A stretch of DNA of 55,447 nt from JAZUOT01 sp045604805 (GCA_045604805.1 JAZUOT010000044.1:1-55447); one strand, 5' to 3'; numbered from the stretch's first letter, positions 8,301-17,736 are shown. Notes: a model not told the origin generated them from the sequence alone. Numbers and translations are program-made.

Positions 8301-11300
8301 AGATAGATCCCGTATCCAGACCCTTGCCATTATCTAAATCTTCATTTGCTGTAGTTTGTATGAGTTCATTGATAAAATGTGCCATAGTTTCTCTGATGTC
8401 ATCAGACACACCTATATTATTAAGGCCGTTATCCTTTGTTAGCCATTTAACTTCTTTGCCGGATTGTAAAAGGAATGAACATGGCACTTCAGAACATTCC
8501 ACTTTCAAACCACTATTTACACTAGTAATTTTAAGACTCTTTAGAACGTCATCAGGAAGACGAGCAAGTAAATAAAGCACAAGCATGGCCTTCTCATTTC
8601 CTGGAGATTCAGCCAATTTTCTTAAACGCTCACAGTTACATCCTGCTCGAAGAAATTGCATCTGTAACCCTTCATTATTTTCGAAAAGTTCAATAAGCGT
8701 TTCAATTACTCCAACCTTCTTTTTAAGCTCCTCTGAGTCAACTGTCAATTGTTTGTATCCTGTAAGATAGTGATAGAATACAATAAAACTCTTACATTCA
8801 TTAACATCCATTTTGTCCATTTTTTCTGGGAAATCTATTCCAGTAATCCTAATATCCAACTCTGTCTTAACACCAAATTTGTCTATCAAGATTTTTTCAT
8901 ATTCATCAACAGGTCGTTGAACTCCAGCAAGCATAAACATACCTTTTCTTCCGTTTTTAAGATTAATTGTAAGCTCCCTACTATTACCCTTGTCAAGTAC
9001 TAACAGAAATGCCTTCAGACCTTCCTCAGCTGAAAGACCTACAAGCACTCTTTTTTCTAAAATCATTTTTTGGATAGATTGAACATTATTTTTCAAAAAA
9101 GCATACACAATGGTACATTCATCTAAGAATGGCACATCTGGATTACGACCCATATATCCAGCAATACTCGCGGAGAGGTCTCCTAGAAAACTAGTATTTC
9201 CTCTTATTGAGTTTTCAAAAATCGAATCCACAGAAGTGAATGCATCTCTTCCTTCTGATTCAGCACCCAACAATCCAGTTGAAATAAGTAAATCAGAGAA
9301 GGTTGCTTTGTCGACTACGCCGTTTGAGATCAAAATAATAGTCGCAGCAACCATAGACACCTTTTTAGCATATGCTAAAAAGGTCCTTAGGTATTCGGAG
9401 CCTTCCTTCCCTGTACCTTCTAAGTACTTAGCAAGCATAAGCCCCGCATAGTTATAGATACCATATCTTCTTACTGCTTCTGAAAATATACGAATATTTT
9501 CTTTATTTACTTTTTCACCTAGTGTAACTCCCCGTTTTACTAAAAATGACACAGCCTGCAGACAGTCCTCAACATGATCAACGTTAACGTTCCCCTCTTT
9601 CTCCTTCTCCATATCAAGCATGTCTTGAAAATCCATCACATTACTGCGCATACACTCAGTAGTACCATCAAGCCATACATCTCTACACCCGAGTTCATCC
9701 TCACATCTCCGCCCAATTACTTCAAAATATGAAGATTCTTCAGCATTCTGAAGCACACTTAACGCGCATTCATCACAATTAATGTAAAGATTTTGCGATT
9801 TAGTCCACAAGTCACGTTCATTCATAGCACTAGAGGAAATAACCAATTCTTCGATCGGCATATTAAAACAAAGAGCAAAAAACGTAAATAGATTCTCTTG
9901 ACCATATCTAACGAGTGATTTTCTAAAAGGTTCTAAGGACCTCTGCTTGTTAACAGTTTCATACCTTTGAATATGCTCAAATATTACTGAGCTAATAGGC
10001 TGCTCTTCAAACGTATTAACCTTAGCTTTTTGAACTCGTTCAAGATAGCTAAAGTAATTGTTTATGTTTTTTTCTCTTTCTCCTTGCGAGCTGCCCCAGC
10101 CTACATGGTCGTTTTTCGTAAGTAATGAAATAATTCTTTCTATTTTAGTTTTTTCATCCGCCGCGTCTTCAATGTCGTTAATGGTCCTAAGATTAACTGT
10201 ACCGGTAGAATACATCGCAATAATAAGTAAGTCCATTAATGCAGGATTTTCAGAAAGCGCTTCCCTTAATGATGTTTCTTCTTTAAGGCATTCAGCATTT
10301 TTACATAGCCTATCTATTTTTGTTAAATTCATTGTTTGATCTTTTAATTTTTCTTTTATTTGCTGAACTGTTGATAAATATTCTTCCACATTGTCACAAC
10401 CAGCACCTTCTTCTATTTTTTCAAGATCCTCGTTGGCTTTCTGAACTAGAGTCTTTAATTCATCACTACATGTATCAACGCCCAAACCTGATAGCACCTG
10501 CTGCTCTGTAGTACTTTTACTTTTACCTTTACTTTTACTTTTACCTTTACTTTTACTATTGATCTGAAGATATTTACCCTCAAGATAAATATTACCGAAA
10601 ACTTTTGATAAAACAACTATTTTAGTTAATGTTTCTTCATCTTTTGGAAAAAGTAGCCCACAACAGTATCTAATCTGCTCGAGTGCGCTCCTTATTGCGT
10701 ATAAATAAGAATATTCTACCTTAAGTCCCTCTCGGTTCTTTATGATTTCATCTAGCATTGTCAAGAATTCAGCAACGAATAATTTAATTTTACCTCTACA
10801 TTCAGAATTTCCATTACCAAACACTAAAACAACTTGTTCCAACAGACGAGACAAATCTATAGCACGCTCCTTAAGTATAAGTCCGCCATTCATAAGTCTT
10901 CCCTGTTGACCTTGAAATTGCTCACTAAATACGCCTTCCAAAGTAAATCTTCCAAGATGAACAAGAACTTTGTCACCCAGTTTACTTTGTTGATTCTTGT
11001 CCAGAGCTGAAAAAAGTTGTCTCATATGATTTTCACGAGTACTAAAATGCGAATTTGCATGATTTGCCAAACATATAAGAATTAGCGAATTCACATCTCC
11101 TAGTTCTCCTAGTTCAAAATGCAAGCTAGGAAAAAATGCTTTTGTTACTTCATCTGAAGACTTATGCTTACATATTACATTAAACATACTAACCAAAAAC
11201 GTAATATTTCTCATATGCAAAGAGAGTTCTTTCCCGTTTACAAAATCATCTAAAAATCTATAAAACAATCTCCTGCAAAACTCAATAGGTACCTTCTTAG

Positions 11301-14300
11301 GGTCGATGCAAGAACTACCAAATATATCATCAGTTATATTAACACGAGAACCCATTTTTCGCGCAATATATTCGAAAATAGTCCTCTGCAGAACATAGGT
11401 TTCTAACACTTTTCCTTGATAAATCCATTCCTCCACAAACATCTTATTATGCAACCAGCTTGGAATTAAAACTGTAAGTAGCTCCTGTTGAATAGGAGAT
11501 CCTAGAACACAATTATTAAAATCACGTAATAGAGCACCCGACATACTCGGATAACGTCTTGATGCTATTTCAAAGGCTCTAATTATCAGACTATTCTCTC
11601 TAATAAATAACCTGGTATTTCCTTTGTAGACAGCAGATTGCTCTAAAGCATTTAACAAAGAAATAAATAGAATTTCACCCATATTATTATCAAAATTTAC
11701 TATGTCTTGAACATCACTACTTTCACTCCCTTTATCTTTGTGTCTATTCAGTTGGTCGTAAAATTCTCCAGTAAAACTTCTACCAAGGTAGTGTGACAAA
11801 CGAATCATTGCTTCTGAGACAGTACATATCATCTGCCACCCATCACTATTTTCATTTTTAGACATAAAGTCATTCATACTACTGAGATTTTCATTAAGCT
11901 CCATCCTAATATTCTTATGCGAAGCTGCCAAAATAGCAAAAGCACCCACAGCGACGTGATTACAGGAAGCAAAATATGTACGGCCACGTTCAGGGAAATA
12001 AATAAACCCATTAAATTTCTCTTTATCCATTCCTTTACTATCTAATTTTTGTCTTGTGCTTACTTCTCGATATGGTAGCTGTGTCACTCTACCACCGCGG
12101 ACAAGTTTCGTAGTAGCTACCTCATTTTGCTTTTTTTTAGGAGTTGGGAGAGCTTGATAACCATAATTTGGTTTTGATTTTGGGGGAAGTAAATAAGGAT
12201 TATCTTCAGATGGCAGTTTTTTAGATTCTTCATCACGATGTACAGCAGAAGGCGAGTTAATAAGAAGTGGCCCATCTGAAGGTGAAGGTAAATGTGGGAG
12301 ACATTCACCTTCAGCTATTAATAACTTTGTATTTTCAATCACAAAACTTCTAGCCACAATCCAACAGCCTTCCAACCATCTTTTGACTTCTGTAACGTCA
12401 TATTTGTTGTCGTCTTCTCTGACTTTAAATCCATCCAAATTAGAAACTTTAAAAAGCTGTAAATTGCCTAAACCCATCTCTATCATAAACTCATGAAGCT
12501 TAGAAATCGCATTGTGTACATCGAAACCATCTGGAGCATCTTCTACAAGAAGACCTAATAAACCTATCCATAACATTGACATCATGATGGCTTTAAATTC
12601 TTTCTCGGTTTCTTCGTTATTAAAATATGTAGTTTTTTCAGATAAAACGATCTCAAAACCACCATCATTTTCTATTACTTCTAAGGATCCCAAGAGAAAT
12701 GGAATAAATTTACAATCAAATTTCTCCTCATTTAAAAGTAAATGAGCGAAGCTAGTATGTATCACTTCCCCTACACTATTTTCACAATAAGGGGTTATTA
12801 TTCCATTATAGGTAGCAACCGCATTTTTCGCGACTCTAATATTGTTTCTTGGAGCAAGTTTTGGAACAAGTTCTAAAATTTTTTGATGATCGCTCCTTCG
12901 GTTACCATCACCTCCGTCCAGTATACGCCCTTTATGAGTTTTAAGAGCTTCAAGCGACACGAGTAATGGCGATTTTTCACGTGCTCTTTGCACTTCACTT
13001 TCTAAATGAAAAAAAACATCCTTAAAACTGCTAGCACACTTTGATAGCACATTCAGTTCATAAACATGCGGATTAGATTTAATCAATACCTCAGCTTCCT
13101 TTGGTTTTGCGTGTTGATAAAGCGCCCAATAGAGCGTCATATTGGGCATGCTGCATAATGACCTCGAATAATTAAAAAATTCTTCTTTCTTCTTACCTTG
13201 CTCATTGCTATAAAGCTCGCCAAAATAGAGCATAGTATCAAAAATAAGCGTATGAACGTAACAAGTAACATCTTGTGCTGCAAGTTTAATAAATATTCTT
13301 TTCGGGAAATAGGGATAATTAAGAAGCGCCTCAATAAACATACTCGTATGTACAAGCACTTTAGAAGTATTACCATCTAATACGAATACGGAATTTTTTC
13401 CAATTTGTTTTTTAACTATTCCAATTGTATTACGAGCCATATCCCTTTCTGTTCCTTCATATCCGGGTAATTGAGCAATGATTCTTCGCACGTCATCGAT
13501 TGATACAATCGCCTCTGGATCTAAATGTTTCGAAATCACATCGTTCAGAAATTCGGTATAAAAGCAATACACGTTATGGATAATTTCTTCTTCTGTTTCT
13601 TTTTCTTCTCCTGCTAATCTAGCAAGTAGTTCGACATATTCATAAAATTGTTCTCTAACAAATTCAGGTAATGTTGGTTCGTCTACATAATCATATTTAC
13701 GTACCAAAATGTTTGCCAGATCACGGTACACCATACCACTTTCATATGCCAATTCAATAAATCGAAGCCACGCCATATAAGAACGTTTTTTTTGGGTCCC
13801 CTTAGGAAATTTTTCACTATAATACGCTAGAGAAACATCATCTATTGTACCACAACATACTTTATCATAATCATATTCATCTTCGTTAGCCGCTTTTTTT
13901 TCATCATTTGCTAATTTCTTAACTTCTCTCATGTTATCATGTAAATCTTCTGGACGTGTCTTTCCATTGGCTATAGACTTACGTATTATACTTTCATTCC
14001 TTTCACCAAAACAACTGCACGGAAATATCGACGGGCATTCACCAAAAATTTCCTCAGTATCACTAGGATTGACGCCACTTTCATCAAGCTCATCTGCTGC
14101 GCCATTAATGGCACTTTTTTGATGGAGATCTTTGAAGCGTTTAATTTCATTATTAATACGCTCAAGTAATCTCTGTTTCGTAGCGGCTACTTTATTTTTT
14201 AGGGTTTGATTGCTTTGGTCATTGCATTCAAGTCTGTTGATTTGTTCTAATAGTTCATTAAGTTTTTGCAGCGAACTAGAGAAAGAGGGAAAATAACCAT

Positions 14301-16470
14301 TGATATGCTCGCTCTTTATGACATCTATTCTCCATTCAACGTAGGCTTCAAACTCGCATAAAAAAGCCTCACATTGAATATTACCCATGGCGTCGTCTTC
14401 ATGAACTTCATTCTCTCTGATTTGACGCACAATCCAATCTACTTTAGCTTCGGAACGTTCTCCTTCTTGACCTGACACCCCCCATACATTCTGACAACAC
14501 GCACACAAGCACACTTGCGCTTTGGAAATATTTTCAGAATTTTCGTCTTCCAATCCTCCGAATAATTCAGGAAGAGCCCGAACAAGTCCATTTATAAATT
14601 TCTGTAATTCGTCTACTAGCATATCACTGTTCGGAACGCGTTCTGAAACAATTTTTAACATTGTAAGAAACTCAGTTACTAGAAAAACAAAGCTAGGTAA
14701 ATCAACTTCATCAGGAATAGAAAGTCTTCCTTCTTCACCGTAATTTGACCCCATATAATCACAAAAAAAGTCTACTAAATTAGGACTACAAACTGTTGCA
14801 GAGCGCAATAATAATAGCACGGATAATAGTGAAGACGGTTGTTTTACTACTTCCCCTTTGCATCCGTTAATGAAAGCAATCATCCTTTCACAGAGAGGCT
14901 TTATTTCATCATTTGTCATTGGCACTTCTGAGAAAAAACATTCAACGATACTCTTTGAAAAATATCTGCCTACTGTACTGTGCGGTCGGTATCCACCCCA
15001 TCCTATAGCGATATAGGCTTTCAGTATATCCTCCACTGATGTCATCAGCGCATCCATTCTATTACGGCCTTCTTCATCCAAACCTTCTTCAGACATCAAA
15101 TCTTGTCTTCCAAGATTTAAACGATCAATTGATGCCTGCGCACATACCAGGAGTTTTTGTTTATGTTTATGTTTATCTTGAGCTTGAGCTTGAGCTTGAG
15201 CGAATCCTCCTTCTCCTCCGTCGTACAGTAAATTCCGCACAAACAAAATTATGTCTTTTTCTATTTCTACGTTACATCCTTCGTATAAATCTAATAATAA
15301 TCCTTCGGCGGACTTACGCATTCCTTCTGCTTTATCTATTCCATTATTTTCTTTATTTTCACCAATAATATTCTTAGCAAGATGTGATAATGAAGAGCAG
15401 CGGCTTGGGAGAGCTTCCAAATCCAAATCCCCAACAATCTTATAATAATGGCCAAGTTTTTCTTTTGTCCACCTTTCCGACGATGTTGGCTCTTCCATCT
15501 TTATTTCAGCAAAATTCTGTTGTTTTGGGACGACTTCATTTAGTTTTGACGTTGATAGCTCTGCCAGCCGACTACGAAGTTCCGCTTCCTCCGCCCAATA
15601 AATTTCCGGATGTGTCGAAATATATTGTTCACGTCGTGGTTCATAATCAGGAACTTCCATTTTTTCGCGAGAAAAATCATTCATTAAGTCTGATTGCATG
15701 TTATACTTTTGTTTTAATTTTTCTCCAATAAGTAGGTCTTGATAAGGACAAGGAGTAGAAGATTTTCCTGATTGTATTGTATTAGCATTACGACGTTCTT
15801 TCCATTCATTCTCTCCCATATCTATCAGTAGTTGCATCTCTTCTCTACTTATATTGAATTGTTGGGCAACATTTACTGCCGATTCCACATTCCTTGATTC
15901 CCTTGCTTCAGATACTAAATCAATTACCATTTTAGCAGCTGGATAGGATAAGCCATTCAACTTTTCTGTAAGACTTATTACGTCTCTTCCGTCTCCGGTT
16001 AGATTTCTGAACATATCATTAGAGATAATATTGTTTTTTGGGTCTGTTATGTCCCCTAGTCCTATCTTATCGTTAAAATACACTGGCGGATCAACCACTT
16101 TATTAGCTACGTGGCTAACCCCAAAAGAGCTCTTACTACTTGAATCAAGATTAAAGTAATCAAATGTATCTTTCGCTTCTTGGGGAGTAATAAATACTTT
16201 TCGATCAAAACGTTCGGATTCATTTTTTTTTCTTTTACCCCCTCCGGCAACGGTCTCAAGCAATTCCATTGTTAAAACACCATCACCGTTTAATACACGC
16301 TCCATATTGCCGTAGTCTTCACGTATCTGGCTAAGTTCATCTCGGGTGTTGACAGTAATTCCTATTTTTTTCAAATACTGCTTTAACTCATTAGCATCTC
16401 TAAGCTCAATAAACTCTGTCTTGTCTTTTAATCTTTTGAAGATTTCAGAACAGTTTATTTTCTTATCCAT
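5380..16470 (-). CDS. Giant 3696-aa protein with double-glycine export leader
   Basis: One uninterrupted frame of 3696 codons. The start is the ATG at 16470 with GGAGG 9 nt upstream; a GTG at 16479 overlaps that site. Residues 1-78 form a leader like those of NHLP/Nif11-type precursor peptides: a charged helical part, then LLETVAGGG, which matches the double-glycine cleavage site of C39-peptidase transporters. Cleavage would leave about 3,620 residues. I recognise no domain in the body. It looks mostly alpha-helical and charged, has many scattered cysteines, no signal peptide and no clear membrane segment. It carries low-complexity stretches (AQAQAQAQ near 423, a Pro/Lys-rich stretch near 1390-1450, KSKGKSKSKG near 1975) and an exact 11-residue tandem duplication (SEKFAKKAHND) near 3435. 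It lies 36 nt after the SPASM gene and 4 nt before yajC. Toxin, effector or structural protein are all possible; none is shown. Confidence 0.9.
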   Translation of the reverse strand: MDKKINCSEIFKRLKDKTEFIELRDANELKQYLKKIGITVNTRDELSQIREDYGNMERVLNGDGVLTMELLETVAGGGKRKKNESERFDRKVFITPQEAKDTFDYFNLDSSSKSSFGVSHVANKVVDPPVYFNDKIGLGDITDPKNNIISNDMFRNLTGDGRDVISLTEKLNGLSYPAAKMVIDLVSEARESRNVESAVNVAQQFNISREEMQLLIDMGENEWKERRNANTIQSGKSSTPCPYQDLLIGEKLKQKYNMQSDLMNDFSREKMEVPDYEPRREQYISTHPEIYWAEEAELRSRLAELSTSKLNEVVPKQQNFAEIKMEEPTSSERWTKEKLGHYYKIVGDLDLEALPSRCSSLSHLAKNIIGENKENNGIDKAEGMRKSAEGLLLDLYEGCNVEIEKDIILFVRNLLYDGGEGGFAQAQAQAQDKHKHKQKLLVCAQASIDRLNLGRQDLMSEEGLDEEGRNRMDALMTSVEDILKAYIAIGWGGYRPHSTVGRYFSKSIVECFFSEVPMTNDEIKPLCERMIAFINGCKGEVVKQPSSLLSVLLLLRSATVCSPNLVDFFCDYMGSNYGEEGRLSIPDEVDLPSFVFLVTEFLTMLKIVSERVPNSDMLVDELQKFINGLVRALPELFGGLEDENSENISKAQVCLCACCQNVWGVSGQEGERSEAKVDWIVRQIRENEVHEDDAMGNIQCEAFLCEFEAYVEWRIDVIKSEHINGYFPSFSSSLQKLNELLEQINRLECNDQSNQTLKNKVAATKQRLLERINNEIKRFKDLHQKSAINGAADELDESGVNPSDTEEIFGECPSIFPCSCFGERNESIIRKSIANGKTRPEDLHDNMREVKKLANDEKKAANEDEYDYDKVCCGTIDDVSLAYYSEKFPKGTQKKRSYMAWLRFIELAYESGMVYRDLANILVRKYDYVDEPTLPEFVREQFYEYVELLARLAGEEKETEEEIIHNVYCFYTEFLNDVISKHLDPEAIVSIDDVRRIIAQLPGYEGTERDMARNTIGIVKKQIGKNSVFVLDGNTSKVLVHTSMFIEALLNYPYFPKRIFIKLAAQDVTCYVHTLIFDTMLYFGELYSNEQGKKKEEFFNYSRSLCSMPNMTLYWALYQHAKPKEAEVLIKSNPHVYELNVLSKCASSFKDVFFHLESEVQRAREKSPLLVSLEALKTHKGRILDGGDGNRRSDHQKILELVPKLAPRNNIRVAKNAVATYNGIITPYCENSVGEVIHTSFAHLLLNEEKFDCKFIPFLLGSLEVIENDGGFEIVLSEKTTYFNNEETEKEFKAIMMSMLWIGLLGLLVEDAPDGFDVHNAISKLHEFMIEMGLGNLQLFKVSNLDGFKVREDDNKYDVTEVKRWLEGCWIVARSFVIENTKLLIAEGECLPHLPSPSDGPLLINSPSAVHRDEESKKLPSEDNPYLLPPKSKPNYGYQALPTPKKKQNEVATTKLVRGGRVTQLPYREVSTRQKLDSKGMDKEKFNGFIYFPERGRTYFASCNHVAVGAFAILAASHKNIRMELNENLSSMNDFMSKNENSDGWQMICTVSEAMIRLSHYLGRSFTGEFYDQLNRHKDKGSESSDVQDIVNFDNNMGEILFISLLNALEQSAVYKGNTRLFIRENSLIIRAFEIASRRYPSMSGALLRDFNNCVLGSPIQQELLTVLIPSWLHNKMFVEEWIYQGKVLETYVLQRTIFEYIARKMGSRVNITDDIFGSSCIDPKKVPIEFCRRLFYRFLDDFVNGKELSLHMRNITFLVSMFNVICKHKSSDEVTKAFFPSLHFELGELGDVNSLILICLANHANSHFSTRENHMRQLFSALDKNQQSKLGDKVLVHLGRFTLEGVFSEQFQGQQGRLMNGGLILKERAIDLSRLLEQVVLVFGNGNSECRGKIKLFVAEFLTMLDEIIKNREGLKVEYSYLYAIRSALEQIRYCCGLLFPKDEETLTKIVVLSKVFGNIYLEGKYLQINSKSKGKSKSKGKSKSTTEQQVLSGLGVDTCSDELKTLVQKANEDLEKIEEGAGCDNVEEYLSTVQQIKEKLKDQTMNLTKIDRLCKNAECLKEETSLREALSENPALMDLLIIAMYSTGTVNLRTINDIEDAADEKTKIERIISLLTKNDHVGWGSSQGEREKNINNYFSYLERVQKAKVNTFEEQPISSVIFEHIQRYETVNKQRSLEPFRKSLVRYGQENLFTFFALCFNMPIEELVISSSAMNERDLWTKSQNLYINCDECALSVLQNAEESSYFEVIGRRCEDELGCRDVWLDGTTECMRSNVMDFQDMLDMEKEKEGNVNVDHVEDCLQAVSFLVKRGVTLGEKVNKENIRIFSEAVRRYGIYNYAGLMLAKYLEGTGKEGSEYLRTFLAYAKKVSMVAATIILISNGVVDKATFSDLLISTGLLGAESEGRDAFTSVDSIFENSIRGNTSFLGDLSASIAGYMGRNPDVPFLDECTIVYAFLKNNVQSIQKMILEKRVLVGLSAEEGLKAFLLVLDKGNSRELTINLKNGRKGMFMLAGVQRPVDEYEKILIDKFGVKTELDIRITGIDFPEKMDKMDVNECKSFIVFYHYLTGYKQLTVDSEELKKKVGVIETLIELFENNEGLQMQFLRAGCNCERLRKLAESPGNEKAMLVLYLLARLPDDVLKSLKITSVNSGLKVECSEVPCSFLLQSGKEVKWLTKDNGLNNIGVSDDIRETMAHFINELIQTTANEDLDNGKGLDTGSIWKKIEERFNRHVKGKKDMLMGPIKDAYCSYRKELERRRQIDLALFEIVSTMCGGNIKMIEKMLASLLGNEKEVHEVVKKSLVAIKGKKGKVEADPMRLGRGFESICAQNEAKRISKQRTAIKALQQSCEKKEEVLGTKTDVERIEKESREFVNKYGLFIGMSEDSYANSWKIAGDSITDVTGESLFGVKIEYQKPRVPSKLVTVRCQQEGSPKNGAVANIINKISSNTVVHEEDEKKFKENISNQIKNLRAAEGIPENIPLIVEDMEMLFSQLFGEDSTFANMLAFYLGEKLAEKLEKDEVLRAQLEKRGSQKENDAKWIDLVVDVFKEESSTTQQKQQILSREALAVLQYVVLNVKGCISIADLLSNNILKTYALPMKMKEYFSQAKEKNRLKRSNEHILACKKEGNRDPEEVGRAVNRIKKAMERTDNIRKDALQPMCQGVKAVEEYNNSRDAKKVLELLNKPLQEVQGFFSEKVAMLFPPFSDLPLQSEKMAKLLASVFDVFDSEFISKTAADIFNKADLLSKIRAIDVVKGATDTKIRRVPEDLVRCKRFRDSVTNILIGSIYEQLAPFLRSYLNQSCTTLNSGHNLVSPTKEKAGMELAEEIYETKKSVKQWDDLKEAEKSLNKVEKHLEKFKELFAAKNARAERANNRYNGGTTNHVSINQKTGETIVNGMDNSSVKDPIRYACHRVILSILGVRLAYNNWRIKYNSEKFAKKAHNDSEKFAKKAHNDSDNGDYIRPSEEDVEKERSKIKNKKLSIVGENRATGLGGVGITPEEFRSNGKIINKKNAEYIVANLAAAYIAANNCCKLAKRIWTSIKYFLCSCSNRLLAYHMSEFLCQCRKDFKDEYSAMVSKFLGENNFEEGKRISAERLFAIKVLLARLEDEKENDNSRSSDVDAAAKAAYFVNSTGLFYSERTIFDPKSAKYCDMYNKNLTAYPTNSTYGGLGDDNLGVWKEPMKINKNVGKVTG
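6101..6166. repeat. 33-bp exact tandem duplication within the giant gene
   Basis: Two adjacent identical 33-bp units (6101-6133, 6134-6166) encode SEKFAKKAHND twice. The length is a multiple of three, so the frame is kept. Identity at DNA level suggests a recent duplication. Confidence 0.95.
10511..10557. repeat. Ser/Lys-coding short tandem repeat within the giant gene
   Basis: Alternating ACTTTT and ACCTTT six-base units encode the Lys/Ser/Gly stretch SKSKGKSKSKGKSKS on the minus strand. Unit changes would alter length without shifting the frame. Confidence 0.9.
15177..15201. repeat. Ala-Gln-coding hexamer repeat within the giant gene
   Basis: Four copies of a six-base unit (CTTGAG on plus) encode AQAQAQAQ. 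They are followed in the protein by DKHKHKQK, from a neighbouring TTTATG hexamer run at about 15157-15176. Confidence 0.9.
16237..16470 (-). other. Double-glycine leader of the giant protein
   Basis: Residues 1-78 of the 3696-aa protein. The segment NELKQYLKKIGITVNTRDEL and the final LTMELLETVAGGG align with the leader of the protein at 49372-51231 (EAIEQFRIRGYEIDSDKL and LSIEQLEQVAGG). Leu, Leu and Val-Ala before Gly-Gly are the usual recognition positions for C39 peptidases. Cleavage after Gly77 is inferred. Confidence 0.75.
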
Positions 16471-16506
16471 GTCAAACACCCTCCAAATTAACTATCCTAC
16501 CATATA

Positions 16507-17703
16507 TTAGTCATCTATGCAGACAGAACACGAATTATATCCACCTTTGTACAATTTGTCTTCAATATTGTTATTTATAGCAAAACATGGAATACAAAAT
16601 TTATTGTATTCACAGTTATTACAAGGCATTTTAGTATGTTCCTCAATATTTCTTAGTTGATATAATTTTTTAGAAGTATACCAATATTCCTTTATATCCG
16701 AAATATCTTCAGGCATATTTAAACAGAAACACGGTTGAAGTAATCCATCAACATTCAATGTGACTTCATCCCTTCCAGCACCACAACCCCTACTTATACC
16801 CTTATTGGTATTAGTAAGGAGAAATGATTTTCCTGCATACGCCCTTAATGGGGAATAGCATTTATTTATAGTAACCATTATACGTCCTTTCTTGTATGGA
16901 CGTATAATCTTGTAGAGAGCCTCGAAATTTTGCTTTGTTGGAATCAGTTCTAAATCGTCGTCACTTTCAGGAACATATCCATCTATTTGAAGTCCTATAG
17001 CTCCGCATTCCTCAACAAAAGCATAAGCCCTTTCTACATCATTAATATTATCATTTTTAGCAATCCAGGTCAATATACAGTTACTGAAACCCATATTTTT
17101 TGTGCAATTTGTCAATTTTCTCGCAAAGTCAATTGTACGAGCACCCTCAGTTGAAAAATCAATTGGCAGCTTCAACATATATGCACCCGCAGCTATAATT
17201 TGTTGTAATGATGCTTGATCAAACTCATCGTCCTTCAATTCAATAAAAGAATACATATTATTTTCTCTGCAGAATTTTATCGCATCTATGATGTCTTTAT
17301 TTTTCAAAACTTTACTGCCTCGGAAAACTATGTTCAGGATTTTATTTTCAACAGCTTGTTTTAGAAAATCCATCATAATTTCCCTATCAATAAACTTGAC
17401 TCCATCATCCACCTGAATATTGAAAGTCATAGCCATAGCCAATGAATTTGATGGTGCTTCTATTTTCAAAGAGTCTTCTATCGCTTTCAAAACTATATCT
17501 GAATTATTTTCAACAAATTCCTTTATTTTTGAATCATTTATAAAAGATGCTCCTTTTTCTTCGGTCTTTCCTTCTCTTACTGCCATGATATGCTGTCTAA
17601 ATTTCTCGTAAAGCATTCTTGGAATTATGTACTGCTCTCCCTTGATATTCCAGAATACTATAAAGTCATTGTCCACTCTCATAGAACATTCGCTAATTTT
17701 CAT
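16507..17703 (-). CDS. SPASM-domain protein with a degenerate radical-SAM domain
   Basis: A 398-aa protein built like a peptide-modifying radical-SAM/SPASM maturase: an N-terminal domain of about 80 residues, a barrel region (about 85-290) and a C-terminal SPASM domain. The SPASM cysteines are in good order: Cys307-X12-Gly-X4-Cys325, then Cys361-X2-Cys-X5-Cys-X2-Cys373, then Cys392-X2-Cys395, enough for two auxiliary Fe-S clusters. The radical-SAM motif CxxxCxxC, expected after strand one, is absent: residues 88-104 read LAMAMTFNIQVDDGVKF, and the usual GGEP motif is RGSK (128-131). The only cysteine before residue 145 is Cys6. It should therefore not cleave SAM by the standard mechanism. It sits between the transporter and giant genes with 33- and 36-nt gaps and a GGGGG site. 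A leader-binding or chaperone role is inference. Confidence 0.82.
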   Translation of the reverse strand: MKISECSMRVDNDFIVFWNIKGEQYIIPRMLYEKFRQHIMAVREGKTEEKGASFINDSKIKEFVENNSDIVLKAIEDSLKIEAPSNSLAMAMTFNIQVDDGVKFIDREIMMDFLKQAVENKILNIVFRGSKVLKNKDIIDAIKFCRENNMYSFIELKDDEFDQASLQQIIAAGAYMLKLPIDFSTEGARTIDFARKLTNCTKNMGFSNCILTWIAKNDNINDVERAYAFVEECGAIGLQIDGYVPESDDDLELIPTKQNFEALYKIIRPYKKGRIMVTINKCYSPLRAYAGKSFLLTNTNKGISRGCGAGRDEVTLNVDGLLQPCFCLNMPEDISDIKEYWYTSKKLYQLRNIEEHTKMPCNNCEYNKFCIPCFAINNNIEDKLYKGGYNSCSVCIDD

Positions 17704-17736
17704 GATAAAAAATCCCCCTATATTTTATTATTATAT

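Noticed and set aside
10511..10557. CRISPR-like or phase-variable repeat array
   Set aside because: The units are 6 bp and coding, without spacers. Unit changes keep the frame, so neither CRISPR nor on/off phase variation fits.
5733..16400. Many overlapping ORFs of 60-120 codons on both strands inside the giant gene
   Set aside because: They lack ribosome binding sites, look unlike proteins, and lie in other frames of a single long uninterrupted gene.
5380..16470. Polyketide/non-ribosomal synthetase, Rhs/CDI toxin or RTX adhesin identity for the giant protein
   Set aside because: None of their marker motifs (carrier-protein serine motifs, YD repeats, GGxGxD nonapeptides) are visible in the sequence.
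16507..17703. Calling this an active radical-SAM maturase
   Set aside because: Only the SPASM cysteines are present. The CxxxCxxC motif needed to bind the SAM cluster is absent, so an active enzyme is not supported.
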